A DNA stretch of 64,000 nucleotides, from assembly GCA_037783415.1 (NCBI GenBank), contig JAZGTN010000008.1, positions 1,745,501 through 1,809,500 on the forward strand, in the 5' to 3' direction. The position numbers were made by a program, and so were the translations under genes. Shown here one piece after another: positions 22,857-33,122 of the stretch (its first letter is position 1; every line of letters begins with the position of its first letter). Origin of the DNA: Leptasterias polaris (Eukaryota; Echinodermata; Asteroidea; Forcipulatida; Asteriidae). Below the pieces are notes generated by a model. It did no database searches. It was not told the origin of the DNA and was given only the letters and a program-made list of their open reading frames with translations.

Positions 22857-23538
22857 TGACGTCATCACACGATAAATCTTGCGCCATTCCCCGTGTTTTA
22901 CTATGCTTTTTGGGAAGTCAATACGTCACACGCGCGCGCATCCGCTGTACACACACAGTGTTTTGGCTACTTCCTGCTTCAAAGCTTACCAAACGCTTTT
23001 GTGTAAGTTTTTAACAACTTATAGTTTTGACAAGACATTGAGTCTGTACAAAACATAATAGTGGAAAGGGTCCAAAAACGACTTTACGTGTACCTTGCTC
23101 ATTGCATTTCCCATAATGGGCTTCTGGTTATCGTTGGCATGGAGTTTATAGTTTGTGTGAAGTGGTCGTGGCTACATCCAGTGTACCATGGTGTATCCAC
23201 CTCATACCTACGAACAGGGCCAAATTTCATAGAGCTGCTTAAGCACAAAACGTAGCTAAGCACATAAATATTATACTTAGCAGAATAAGATAACCAGCCA
23301 AAATACCATTCAACATGTACAATTTGTGACTGGTATCCTGCCTTATTGTGCTCAGCAGGAAACTATTAAGCAATTGTTGCTGTTTAAGCAGCTCTGTGAA
23401 GATCGGCCCAGGATAGTGCGAGTTTGATGCGACGCGCGTGCAGTTACTTATATAAGCGTATATCATACCTTTGCCCATGTATTTTGACTTACAAAATGGC
23501 AGACCGCGGAAGACCATAGCCGCGTGTGACGTCAGTGT
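22857..23538. mobile_element. F7 element copy 2, interrupted by another MITE
   Basis: Left end TGACGTCATCACACGATAAA (22857) plus GCGCCATTCC, and right end AATGGCAGACCGCGG plus GTGTGACGTCAGTG (to 23538), match the 6151-6342 copy in order. The interior is much longer because 23217-23409 is an inserted F6 element and other sequence is present. Boundaries are approximate. Confidence 0.45.
23217..23409. mobile_element. F6 MITE copy 1 (GGGCC...AATTTCAT ends)
   Basis: Starts GGGCCAAATTTCATAGAGCT followed by GCTTAAGCAC and ends AAGCAGCTCTGTGAAGATCG then GCCC, an imperfect inverted pair of about 30 bp. The interior has repeated short words TAAGCA, CAGCA and ACCAGCC. Related copies are at about 35590-36258 (interrupted) and 63545-63798 (GC-richer subfamily). 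Confidence 0.65.
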
Positions 23539-23652
23539 TAGAAGCCAATATTGCAGGATTGCAATAGGCTATATCGTATCTCGAACTTAACAAATAACCT
23601 GCCAATGGTTAAATAGCCATTGCTAATGTACTGCGATGAGATGGTGGTACCA

Positions 23653-23823
23653 ATAGATCGATCCATTAAGCCCCGCCTCTTTACGAGTTGACCAATCACA
23701 GCCGCGAAACCCGATCACCATTAGTGCAAAGATCACCAAACGGCTCAAATGGTGATCAGATTTCGCGGTTGTGATTGGTCAATGAGAAATGGGTGTGGCT
23801 TAATGGATCGGTGTATTCATACA
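23653..23823. mobile_element. Imperfect hairpin MITE (about 170 bp)
   Basis: The left arm (GATCCATTAAGCCCCGCCTC, GACCAATCACAGCCGCGAAA, GATCACCATT) pairs with the right arm (AATGGTGATCAGATTTCGCG, GTGATTGGTCAATGAG, GTGTGGCTTAATGGATC) across a short loop. No other copy was noticed here. It is followed by an 11-bp tandem run of GCATCGTCAA units at about 23836-23870. Confidence 0.7.
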
Positions 23824-23926
23824 CGCAACAATAAGCATCGTCAAGCATCGTCAAGCATCGTCAAGCATAACGTGGTCCCTTATTGCACAATATGTAGCCT
23901 CTTTTAAAGGTATTTTTTTGTCATAT

Positions 23927-24179
23927 ACACTCGAAAAACTCCCCGTTCAGAAAGTTGACCCAGGGTCTGAGTCCCAGGGTCCCTGATCCAGCGTGGGGTC
24001 AGTTTGACCCCGAGTCAATGATGGACTAATCAGAACACGATATAAATGTCCAGATTTGAACCAAATTACGTTTCACATTAACACACTATTTCGTAACAAA
24101 CGGACCTAGAAATGGGTCAGCCCCCCCTCCCCCCGGGACCTGACGGGTTAGTTCCGACCTTGGAGTTTTTAGTCCTTGT
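23927..24179. mobile_element. F4 element copy b
   Basis: It starts ACACTCGAAAAACTCCCC and ends near GACCTTGGAGTTTTTAG. Inside are TTGACCCAGGGTCTGAGTCC, GGGGTCAGTTTGACCCCGAG and GAAATGGGTCAGCCCC, the same theme as the other F4 copies. The right end is degraded. Confidence 0.5.
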
Positions 24180-24435
24180 ACCAACCAAATTTTATAGCAC
24201 TTGAAAAACTCATTACCAGACTAGTAATTATGCTGGTAGTCGGTCCCACCAGGATTTGAGGGTTGCTTGTCCTTGAGTAAGATAGTAACAATAATTACAA
24301 TAATGTACATTTATAATGCGTCATGTCAGTAATAAATGACATTCCTGACACCGAAATATCAAATCTGGAGGAGTTTGTTGGGAATGATTTTGAGAGACCA
24401 TAATACCTTGTAAGGTTCAAGGTAAGGTTCCGCAT

Positions 24436-24634
24436 ATTGCTGCCAGCAGACCAGCCAAACACCGGGGAAAACCCCTTCTCTTCAGCCGCTTTACAACCCC
24501 TTCCGAAGGACGAAGCAATAATTAAGTGCCTTGCTCAAGGACACAAGTGTCAAGACCGGGACTCAAACCCACACTCTGCTGATCAGAAACACCAGAGCTT
24601 GAGTCCGGTGCGCTTGACCGCTCGGCCACGACAC
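24436..24634 (-). mobile_element. tRNA-Leu(CAA)-derived SINE, 3'-truncated
   Basis: The 88-nt head lies at 24634-24547 on the minus strand, with one change in the T-arm region (GGTTTGAGTCC). The body segment then follows (GTGTCCTTGAGCAAGGCACT, GCTTCGTCCTTCGGAAGGGG). The open frame across it on the plus strand is an artefact. Confidence 0.75.
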
Positions 24635-25699
24635 GCCAAGACAAAACCCTTTCTTTTTTTTCTTTTCTTTTTTCCTATGAAGGAAAAGTACAAATAGCTT
24701 ATTTTTTCTGTCATCTATGAACGTCCACAAAATTCATTTTTTGGTGCTCAATTATTCAAAATAAGTTTTAAAATGTTATTTAAAAAAATAAAAATGCTTT
24801 GAGAAACAACTTGCTTAACCGTTACTCTAACGCATATGGCAGTCTGCCTTGTGTTTCAAAGTTGTGTTTAGTGATCAATGAAAATAAGTCATGCTCAAGT
24901 GATAGTTGAAATCATCAGCTTTCATTTTTAGAGGTGCACAGCATTATTAGGGGTAAAAAGTTTCACACTTTTATCTTAATTTGTACTTGTATAGCTGCTA
25001 TTTTCTGCGTATATGAAGATATCAAGTTCTTTAATAAAGTTCTCAGTAGGTGAACAATCTGTTCTCAAAAGCGCCTTGAAATCATTACTTTTATGAAATA
25101 CGGAAATAAATGTGAGTTTGAATTCATAAAAAAAACCACCCTGAATTGAATAAAACAGTTCTTGTAAGCCTATGACCACGTAAAGAAAATCAGAATTGTT
25201 TAGCTTTCGCACTACGAACAATTCTTCGTAGGCAGCCTTGAAAGTAGTCGACTCAAATGATTTGTACCCCTTGATTTGTCTCCGCCTGAAATAATTTGTT
25301 TCCTGACTTTAAAAGCTGTGTAAGTTGTGACGAATTTACTCAAATCAAAGTCGGTGCATGTTGTGTCAATCTTTCCTGTTCTGAGATAATGAGACTGAAG
25401 TCTCCACTGTGCTTCTTGTTACTCCTGGTCATCCGTCACACTTAAACCATTACAGGAGCTCTCTCGACTGTCTGTGCAGGAAGGGGGGCGTAGTTGGTGG
25501 GCGTCCAGACTCGTTCATTAACCGTAGGGAGACTTAGGCTGCGTCCGAATGAAGTGACTCTGGTCATTATTGGAGACATCAGCGGATGGGAGTTGGGCTC
25601 CAGTACCCCCAAGGTGCCTCTACGAGAGAAAAAAAATCAAGATACATAATAGTGCCCTTAAATAAGGAAAAATTTGATACACCCACTTGAAGGCAATCC
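24635..25699. other. No gene recognised
   Basis: T-rich run at 24648-24675, then ordinary AT-rich DNA; no supported feature. Positions 25694-25699 (CAATCC) are the left target duplication of the next element. Confidence 0.3.
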
Positions 25700-26613
25700 T
25701 ATGGTGGCCCTGAAGGGACATCGCATATCGCATACGTGTGCGCACACGTATGCAATGTCGTGAAACAAATCGCGAATATGTGCGCACACGTATGCAATGT
25801 CGTGAAACAATTCGCGAATATGTGCGCACACGTACGCAATGTCGTGAAACAAATCGCGAATGTGTGCGCACACGTATGCAATGTCGTGAAACAAATCGCG
25901 AATGTGTGCGCACACGGTATGCAATGTCGTGAAACAATTCGCGAATATGTGCGCACACGTCTGCAAATATATTTGCAATGTCGTGAACGTTTATTGCATA
26001 CCAAGTTGCATACCTTTGAATAAAATGTCTAATGATCTGGGGGGTTTCTTGCCTACAGTGAGATTAGCGGTAGTCATTGCAGCGGTAGTCATTGTTGTGA
26101 GGCAAGCGAGGCGGGTGGCGTATTTATTTTAGCCATGCTTACAGGAGCCTGACTGTAGCGCCACGTACTCCCTAGGTCTCTAACAAATTGTCTGCAACTA
26201 TGACATCATCCCAAAGGTATGCAACTTGGTATGCAATAAACGTTCACGACATTGCAAATATATTCGCACTCGTGTGCGCACACATTCGCGATTTGTTTCA
26301 CGACATTGCATACGTGTGCGCACATATTCGCGATTTGTTTCACGACATTGCATACGTGTGCGCACATATTCGCGATTTGTTTCACGACATTGCATACGTG
26401 TGCGCACATATTCGCGAATTGTTTCACGACATTGCATACGTGTGCGCACATATTCGCGAATTGTTTCACGACATTGCATACGTGTGCGCACATATTCGCG
26501 AATTGTTTCACGACATTGCATACGTGTGCGCACATATTCGCGAATTGTTTCACGACATTGCATACGTGTGCGCACACGTATGCGATATGCGATGTCCCTT
26601 CAGGGCCACCATA
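25700..26613. mobile_element. 914-bp element with long inverted repeats made of 42-bp tandem units
   Basis: The termini are TATGGTGGCCCTGAAGGGAC and its exact complement. CAATCC is duplicated outside both ends (25694-25699 and 26614-26619), a 6-bp target duplication. The left arm is 25700-26018 with five 42-bp units, and the right arm is 26212-26613 with seven. Each unit contains the palindromes TGTGCGCACA and TTCGCGAA plus CAATGTCGTGAAACAA. The arms also share AACGTTTATTGCATACCAAG at their inner ends. The centre (26019-26211) is unique and non-coding. Because 42 is a multiple of three, several frames stay open on both strands; I do not treat these as genes. A 6-bp duplication fits few superfamilies (for example Dada or Polinton-like), but the ends match none I know. 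Confidence 0.9.
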
Positions 26614-26638
26614 CAATCCCCTCCTCCCCCGTAACCCA

Positions 26639-26913
26639 GATTTTTTTCCTACGTACTTTTTGACACCGCGCATGCGCACTTACTTACTCCTGAATAAGCC
26701 ATGAATATTAAATGAGGGTTAGGGTTAGGGTTAGGGTTAAGGTTAGGGTAAGGATTTTGAAGATCTCTTTTTCTCGGTTCAAATATACAGGATAATACAC
26801 TACACGCGTACACAGTGTAACCACTTACAGGCTACACGCATTAGGCATGACTTAGAATAGTTCATTTAATGCACATGCGCGGGTGTCAAAAAGTTCGTAG
26901 GAAAAAAAATCTC
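26639..26913. mobile_element. Inverted-repeat unit enclosing TTAGGG telomere-type repeats
   Basis: The left block (GATTTTTTTCCTACGTACTT, TTTGACACCGCGCATGCGCA) is matched in inverted form at 26870-26913 (GCACATGCGCGGGTGTCAAA, AAGTTCGTAGGAAAAAAAAT). Between them, 26715-26753 is (AGGGTT)n with two one-base variants. It lies 25 bp beyond the 914-bp element and is followed by a poly-C run at 26915-26938. Confidence 0.6.
26715..26753 (+). repeat. Interstitial telomere-type repeat (TTAGGG)n
   Basis: About six units of AGGGTT, the last two slightly altered (TTAAGG, GGGTAAGG). TTAGGG is the telomere repeat of deuterostomes and many other animals. Its size and position inside an inverted repeat argue against a true chromosome end. 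Confidence 0.85.
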
Positions 26914-26938
26914 GCCCCCCCCCCCCCCCCCCCCCCCG

Positions 26939-27672
26939 TGCAACCCCCTCCCCCGTGGTAAATTTACTGGCTACACCATTGGTAGGAGTCTGGCCGTAGC
27001 CGCCAGTGCCGAATCCATCAATTTGGAGATGACCTCCCCATTTGGATCAGAAAGAAATCACTTATTTTTTTAATACGTATTGGGCCTACACGGTAGGGAT
27101 GGCTGCAAACACTGTGGAGGTCAGGAAAAACAAGATTTACAAATTAAAAAAGACAGAAGTAAACCTTAAAAGAAAAACAAAGAAAAAATCTCGAAAAGTG
27201 AATTATTGTTTTACCCCAAGGTTCTCACGGAAAAACTAACACAAATTAGTTGTTACTGTAGTTATACTCCTGTCTGCATGACAGTGCTATTTAATACTAT
27301 AAACAAATGAACCAACCAACACGCGGTACAAAATGCTGGTAGACTTATCGGCAGATTAATGTTTTCATTCTCTACAAAAACAAGTTTACATTTTTCATTT
27401 CATTGGAACGGGCCTAACATTTGTTATAGGCCTATGTGGCGTATGTTTGCAAAACTGTTCCTCTACAAACAAAAGTTGCGCTATATTTATAGGCATTTCG
27501 AATGTGTGGACAATATCTCAACAAACATTCCGTCGAGTAGGCCTATGCATCAGTATTTTACAACCATTTCTAGGAAATAACAGAAACAGAAACAATAATA
27601 AATGACGAAGACGACGATGACGACGACTACAACATTAACATTAACAACAACAACAACCACAACCACAACCGC

Positions 27673-27731
<59 letters not shown>

Positions 27732-28289
27732 AAAGTATGGGAAGCTTGCATCAACAGCAACAATTACGCACACAAGGCGGTGGACCAAACAACAACATAC
27801 AAATAGAACCGATCCCAATCAAAATATAAACAACGGCAGCGCTGAAAAAAAATATATATAAAAAATAAAAAAATCAAGCGTGACAGTGCCGGAAAAGAGC
27901 GGTAGTTTAGACAGAAATTGAAGGTTGTGACAAACAATCAACGTTATAGGTCTGAAGACTAAAAATACTTCTATTTGTGACAGTTCTGGGTCAAGTGATT
28001 TGTTTGTAACACGCCATAAACAACCACAATCAAATTGGGGAACACTTCTTGACTGAGACCCTAACGGAAAAAGATTAACAATTGAAAGGATACCATATTT
28101 TTTCAAAGATACCAGTCAAAGGCACACGATTACACCAACAGACCAATGACTTTGGTGCACACAGACACGGCATTTGACGGTTATTTACATGTTGTGTATG
28201 TAGGTTTATAGGCCTATGGTATATAATTTTGTATCAATTTGAATTGTGTAGAATCACCGTTGTTTTGATGCATCAGATTATAGGTCAAA
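26939..28289. other. No gene recognised; (ACA)n microsatellite at 27602-27731
   Basis: (ACG)n/(ACA)n at 27602-27731 is about 130 bp long, almost pure (ACA) from 27675. It encodes artefactual poly-Thr or poly-Leu frames. Elsewhere the DNA is AT-rich with no supported gene. Confidence 0.6.
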
Positions 28290-28326
28290 CCATGGAGGTA
28301 GGAATAGTCTATTCCTACCTCCATGG
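28290..28326. repeat. Second 37-bp perfect palindrome flanked by 8-bp direct repeats
   Basis: Two 18-bp arms (CCATGGAGGTAGGAATAG and complement) surround one T. GGTCAAAC lies directly at both sides (28283-28290 and 28325-28332), overlapping the outermost arm bases. Same architecture as 20388-20424 with unrelated sequence. Confidence 0.75.
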
Positions 28327-28730
28327 TCAAACTACTCCACTAAAAACTACAGCATGGGACACCTTGACCTGTTGATAACAATATGCACGGCCCAATTCTA
28401 CTATATTCCGATCAGCCCCACTTCAAATTTCATTTTGGATGCATCCATAATTCGTACTCTTATTGTCATTGGATTTTGAAAAAGTGCATTCTTCTTTGGC
28501 GGCTAGAATTCTAGACAACATTTTTCAGACAAAAACCTGCAAGGGGTAGGTTGCAAAAAATGGTTTCGACAACGCAACGTACTGTGAAGATCGTTTTGAA
28601 ACATACACTTTTGCAGATGAGTTGACATAATTTGCATGAAACTAAGGAAGTTTTCAAACTCAAGCTGGGAAAATTGTTTGCATTAAAAAAACCCCACAAA
28701 TATTCATAAGAACATATTACCATTTCTATA

Positions 28731-28899
28731 GACCTTATGCATTGACGTCACCAAGCCGCCATCTTAGAGGTAAACTGATGATGAAACAATGGAAACGCGC
28801 TGATTTGTACGCGCGGCGCACAAGACTGGCCAATGAGCATCTTCCTTTTGACCTCTAGGTGAGGGCGCCCTACTCAAATGACGTCATATGCATAAGGTC
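28731..28899 (-). mobile_element. F2 MITE copy 3 (169 bp)
   Basis: It is flanked by TA (28729-28730 and 28900-28901) and is inverted relative to the copy at 4861. Two TGACGTCA sites (28743-28750 and 28879-28886), GCCGCCATCTT and TGGCCAATGAGC are present. Differences from the other full copies are scattered single bases only. Confidence 0.9.
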
Positions 28900-28901
28900 T
28901 A

Positions 28902-29566
28902 TTGTAATTTGCACAGTCTCGTTCGACTGAATTGATAAACTATACAAACAAATCATCAGAGTCGCGAGAAGATTTAAGTACAACGTGTGAGCGTGGATAC
29001 ATCTCCACAGTGCACATCATATTCAATTCGCATGACTTGAAACGATTTCAATATTTTAGTACTTTCCATGGTTTGCAAACTGTTAGAAATGCAAGTTGTT
29101 GTTGATTTTGATATTGCTGCTTTGATAAAGAAAACAATGGGTTTCATGAATAATTTCATCTGTCGTTGCATTCCCGAGAAGCCCATAAAACCACCATTCA
29201 GTCACTTTACCACCAGTACATTCGCACCATTTTTGTGTGTACCGCTTATTTTATATTGCATCATCTACACGTCATTGGTTTTCAACACAAGTGTTGAAAT
29301 GCTGCAAGGTTACCCCTATCTTTATAGTTGTCTAATACGTAAAGCACATAAGGCTTGGTGCCGCGTATGCCTAAATAGACCGATGTGCAAGTCTTGCGCG
29401 TAATCGACCATCTTCGGGACAACTTTGGTCCCTGTTACACTACTTTAACGTGTGAAGGAAACGAACGCGCATTTTATCGGGTTCCAGTGCTCAAATACGC
29501 GCGAGACTCACACATTCTGTGTAGTAGTGTGCCAGGGGAAATGCGTGATCAGATTTCCGCTGCTGT
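28902..29566. other. Unassigned; 29415-29525 resembles 20426-20520
   Basis: An open frame at 29068-29403 has no recognised domain. Downstream, CTTTAACGTGTGAAGGAAAC and AATACGCGCGAGACTCACAC parallel CTTTAACGCGTGAAGGAAAC and AATACGCACGAGATTTGCAC in the 20.4-kb cluster. That part is an interspersed repeat. Confidence 0.35.
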
Positions 29567-30031
29567 CAGCGGCGGATACAGGGGGGGGGGGCGTGGGGGC
29601 GCACGCCCCCCCTTTTGCTTGAGAAAAAAAGAAAGAAAAACAAAAGAGACACCATCAAGGAGAAAAGTGAGGGAGAGACAAAATTAATGACTAAGGCCCT
29701 ACCTAGTATTTTATTTCAAAAAAGCTACTAAAAATCCGTACCTAGTACACTTTGTTTCATTTGTGGACCACTATTATTTCACTGTCAGACATTGTCTCAC
29801 GTGAATCTTGTGTACTGTGTGGAAAGTGTGTTTTTCTCACACACTGAACATGCCTGGCGCGGGGATCCGGGGGCGTGAAGATCATTCACCCACATCGTGA
29901 GTCGACCATGCATGCCACCTGTGTGTGTGTACATTGTGCAAAGAAGTTTCTGGATGGAAAGTCAGTACTCGCGCGCGCTAAATACAATGTGACTTTTACA
30001 ATACGAACTTCCGGAAACTAGTGAAGACATA

Positions 30032-31083
30032 GCCCCATGAATAGGGATAATCTACTTCGTATCCTTGGCCCAGTGCATCCTTTTTTTCTGTGGCCGATTT
30101 AATTTTTAATCCGGGTTATGAAACGTACCGATCGAATGCTACTCTACTTGTAGAAGGCCCTAATGCTGAATTTTTTTTTTTTAAACATCACAGATCTTTT
30201 GGGAAAATTGTTTGCTTTTCGAGTCGCGAGTGTGATTTTTTCCCCACTTATTAACTTGCGGGAAAACCATTGTCAGGTTCCCTCAACAATCCACAACAGT
30301 TAGACGATCAACTGCTGATATTTAATGGGGACCAGACTGATTTAGTCAGCGCGCCGAGCGCAATCAAGGGTTTGTGAAATACGTGTAATGCTGTGCGCAT
30401 CTCACGCCCGTCTGGGAAAGATATAGACCTTTCTTTTGTTGATAAACAAAGTGCGCCGGTTGGCATGGACGGCCGAATGTTGCCAAAACATTCATTCGTG
30501 TTAAAAAAATTTGTGACCAAATTCAACATTTTCTGTAAAGATTCATGAACGGAAATACCTTCCATGATTGGTTGATTTGTTTCCAACAAATTCAACACTA
30601 TTTTTGAATATTTTGTGTAAACACTGCTACAAACTGTGATGTGGCAATCTGTTTTTGATTTGCAGGTATGGCTTTCCATAGTTTTTCAACCTGGGTTGGC
30701 AAAAACTCGGGCTGTGACGTTGCAAAAGAAAGGTCTATAATATGCTCAGCGCGTTATGTAAATCAGTCTGGTCCCCATAGATAGTTTAAATGTTGTGAAA
30801 TTGTTAAGGGAACCCAACTAGGTTCTCGCGCAAGTTGTTAATACGCGTTATCAAAAAATTCACTCTCGCGACTAGAAAGGCAATCAATTTTCCCCAAAAA
30901 TCTGTGATGTTTAAAAAAAATGTTTAGCATTTGGGCTTTCTACAAGTAGGCCTACAGTAGCATTCGATCGGTAAGTTTCATAACCCGGATTAAAAACTAC
31001 ATCGGGCACAAAATAGGATTGCAATGGTGCTTAGGCCCAATTGGCAAGGATACGAACGAAGTGGATTGGCCCTACCATGGGGC
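30032..31083. mobile_element. 1,052-bp palindromic element with 13-bp flanking direct repeat
   Basis: It starts GCCCCATG and ends CATGGGGC, with TAGTGAAGACATA directly repeated immediately outside (30019-30031 and 31084-31096). The arms, about 290-300 bp, pair imperfectly across shared blocks. These include TTTTTAATCCGGGTTATGAA, CGATCGAATGCTACT, TTTAAACATCACAGAT and TGGGGACCAGACTGATTTA. The apex contains a further inserted element (30424-30737). The right arm carries small extra pieces, so the arms have drifted. No coding sequence. Confidence 0.7.
30424..30737 (+). mobile_element. F3 element copy c, inserted at the apex of the palindrome
   Basis: Terminal inverted repeats TATAGACCTTTCTTTTG at both ends (17 bp, counting the flanking TA). 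This is the best-preserved F3 copy; internal landmarks include GGCATGGACGGCCGAATGTT and AAATTCAACATTTTCTGTAA. The longest frame across it (minus strand) also appears at 21137-21475, which only shows that the repeat is shared. Confidence 0.8.
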
Positions 31084-31763
31084 TAGTGAAGACATAACAT
31101 CGTATAATCATGGTGTCTCACTCTGTTTAGAAAATCACAGATTTTTTTCGTATTCAAGAAAGAGGGTAAATATCCGTTGTGTTTCTTTCAAACTAGTCAT
31201 TATCAATTGTGCAGATAGTACAACGATGTAGGGCTGGGGGAGGGGGCTAGGCCTCTAGTAGGCCTACCCTCACCTTGTCGTACATTAATGTTATTGTTGC
31301 TCGATCGCGCTGTCACTGAAGACAAGCACAGCTTGTTATTTTGTGTCACATTCTAATTCTCAAGTATGTGAAAACTAAATGACAAAGAGACCCTATTTGG
31401 TTATATTAAAAATTGCACTATCGTTTAACTCGCCAACAGTTTTCCCCCTGAATAAGTATAAGTTGTAGCCTGCATTTTGATTTTATAACTCAGGATGGCT
31501 GATTCAAATCGATGACTCCCAACTCGAAAATAATGTTTTAATAATGATCTTGCAAAAACAAAATTGGTTTAAGTGGTCGGATATTGCATGAGATCGTACC
31601 ACAGAGCATCTAAAATCCTGTTTCGTAGCATTGCGGGCCCCGGAACCGGCCCATGCCGTTAGGGGTTCGCATTATGCGCTCGTAGGCGCCACATATTGCA
31701 TTCACCATTTGCTGCTTGGTAAATTTTCACGCCCCCGTTTGGAAAATCCTGGATCCGCCCCTG

Positions 31764-32863
31764 GCTGTGGTTCAGAAAATGATCAAACCGCCTTTGTAAA
31801 ACTTGACGTTTCGATCAATGTGACCTGATTGTCTTCATCAGGGGACGGAAGAAGAATGCAACAATAAGTTCCTCCCAATGCTGAAACGCAATAATTAGCG
31901 TTGGAGACCTTACATCAGTTGTTAGAATCGTCCTCTCTTAAAAGTCTGCTCTACTTTTCTGTGCCACTGAAAACTCGGTTTTCTGAGCCCGTGCAAAAAC
32001 AAATTGTGGAATGATTAGAAAAACCATTGAAAGGATATGGTGATATTTAACTTATACTTTTCCTTTGTGCACGTTCTCTCGACTAATTGAATCTGCAATG
32101 AGACCATTACAGAGTGCTCGTAAACGGAACGGCTCACATAGTTACTAACATTATGGTGTGTTTCAATGTCACAATTATTGCGGATCAGTAATGTCTCATT
32201 GAATTGGTGTGTGTGTGTGTGTGTGCATTCTCGCATATTGCAGCCACAACTTATAAAATAATTTCATACACACTGTTACTTTATTCAATGAAGTATTATT
32301 AGTTTACTACCAACAACAAGAATGCCTGCAACGTCTCATGCAAACCCAGTATGATCTATGGCATCTGTGCAAATCTCTGCACTATATCTCCCTCGGACAC
32401 ATTTATTTATCCAGTGCGATAGTCTAGCCCCGCCGAGGCGGCCCGGTGAGTGTTAGCCGCTGGTCATGTACATCAGCAGAGCTACATTAACCCTGTGTTA
32501 ACCACCCCCTTTTTCTCCTGCCGGATGTTTTCATAGAAAACCTCCCCGGCGCAAAAGCTTCTTATTCAGGGGCGGCCCACATCGTCGATAAGACGAGGAA
32601 ACCGGCGATCGGTTTTACCTCTTAGCTGGGGAAAGAATAATAAAACTTTACAGGGGATTTTTGTGTGATAGAAACGGCCTGAGCGAGCGAACCCTTCTAT
32701 GGTATTCCTGTAAAAGAGTATCGGTTCCCCGGGCCCCATTACCAGGATGAAGACACAGCCTTTTACTTAGTTGAGGAAATGCCGCTCTCATGCTGTTGGC
32801 GCCAAAGCATATATTCTTTCACAGCAGAAATTTCGGCAAAAATAACATTTTGATAATTGATAA
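31764..32863. other. No gene recognised; GACGTTTC repeat piece and (TG)n
   Basis: Positions 31797-31850 belong to the GACGTTTC dispersed repeat. A (TG)n microsatellite lies at 32204-32226. Positions 32430-32640 are GC-richer with CpGs, but no exon could be supported. Confidence 0.35.
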
Positions 32864-33002
32864 GATTTCTATAAAATAAATGCAATCTTGAAGTTAGAAA
32901 TTCACACCATTTATATTCCCTAATAGTGGGATACGGTAGTCTGCATTACTAGTATACTAGCACATTCAAATCGAATGAGTGCTGACGGAATCTCTAGAAA
33001 AC
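32864..33002 (+). repeat. 139-bp sequence with a perfect inverted copy at 33341-33479
   Basis: By eye this segment is the exact reverse complement of 33341-33479 over 139 bp. The two lie 338 bp apart. It begins GATTTCTATAAAATAAATG and ends TCTCTAGAAAAC. Confidence 0.9.
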
Positions 33003-33122
33003 CAGATTGGACGAAGATATCCAGGCACTGGGGTTGGACTATAATTTTCCAATTGGGTGTGGTATAGGTGAGGGGTGAATACACAGACGCGGTGAAGGGT
33101 AGTAGTAGTTGCACAGTTAGTT

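Larger units (their letters stand above)
29567..31763. mobile_element. hAT-like non-autonomous element (2.2 kb) carrying nested elements
   Basis: Left end CAGCGGCGGATACAGG and, reading inward from the right, CAGGGGCGGATCCAGG are a near-perfect inverted pair of a type I associate with hAT elements. Both are followed by G-rich GGGGGCG(C/T)G blocks. The flanking octamers GCTGCTGT (29559-29566) and GCTGTGGT (31764-31771) agree at 6 of 8 positions, as an old 8-bp target duplication would. I see no transposase. Much of the interior is the 1,052-bp palindromic element at 30032-31083. Confidence 0.55.

Noticed and set aside
25735..26575. Regular repeats with spacers, superficially CRISPR-like
   Set aside because: The units are contiguous tandem repeats in inverted arms with no unique spacers, in a eukaryotic genome.
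26188..26704. Several overlapping ORFs of 125-157 residues on both strands
   Set aside because: All arise from the 42-bp tandem unit, which keeps several frames open; composition is purely repetitive.
26715..26753. True chromosome end
   Set aside because: Only about six units, with ordinary sequence on both sides for tens of kilobases.
27602..27829. Poly-Thr / poly-Leu protein
   Set aside because: Translation of an (ACA)n microsatellite.
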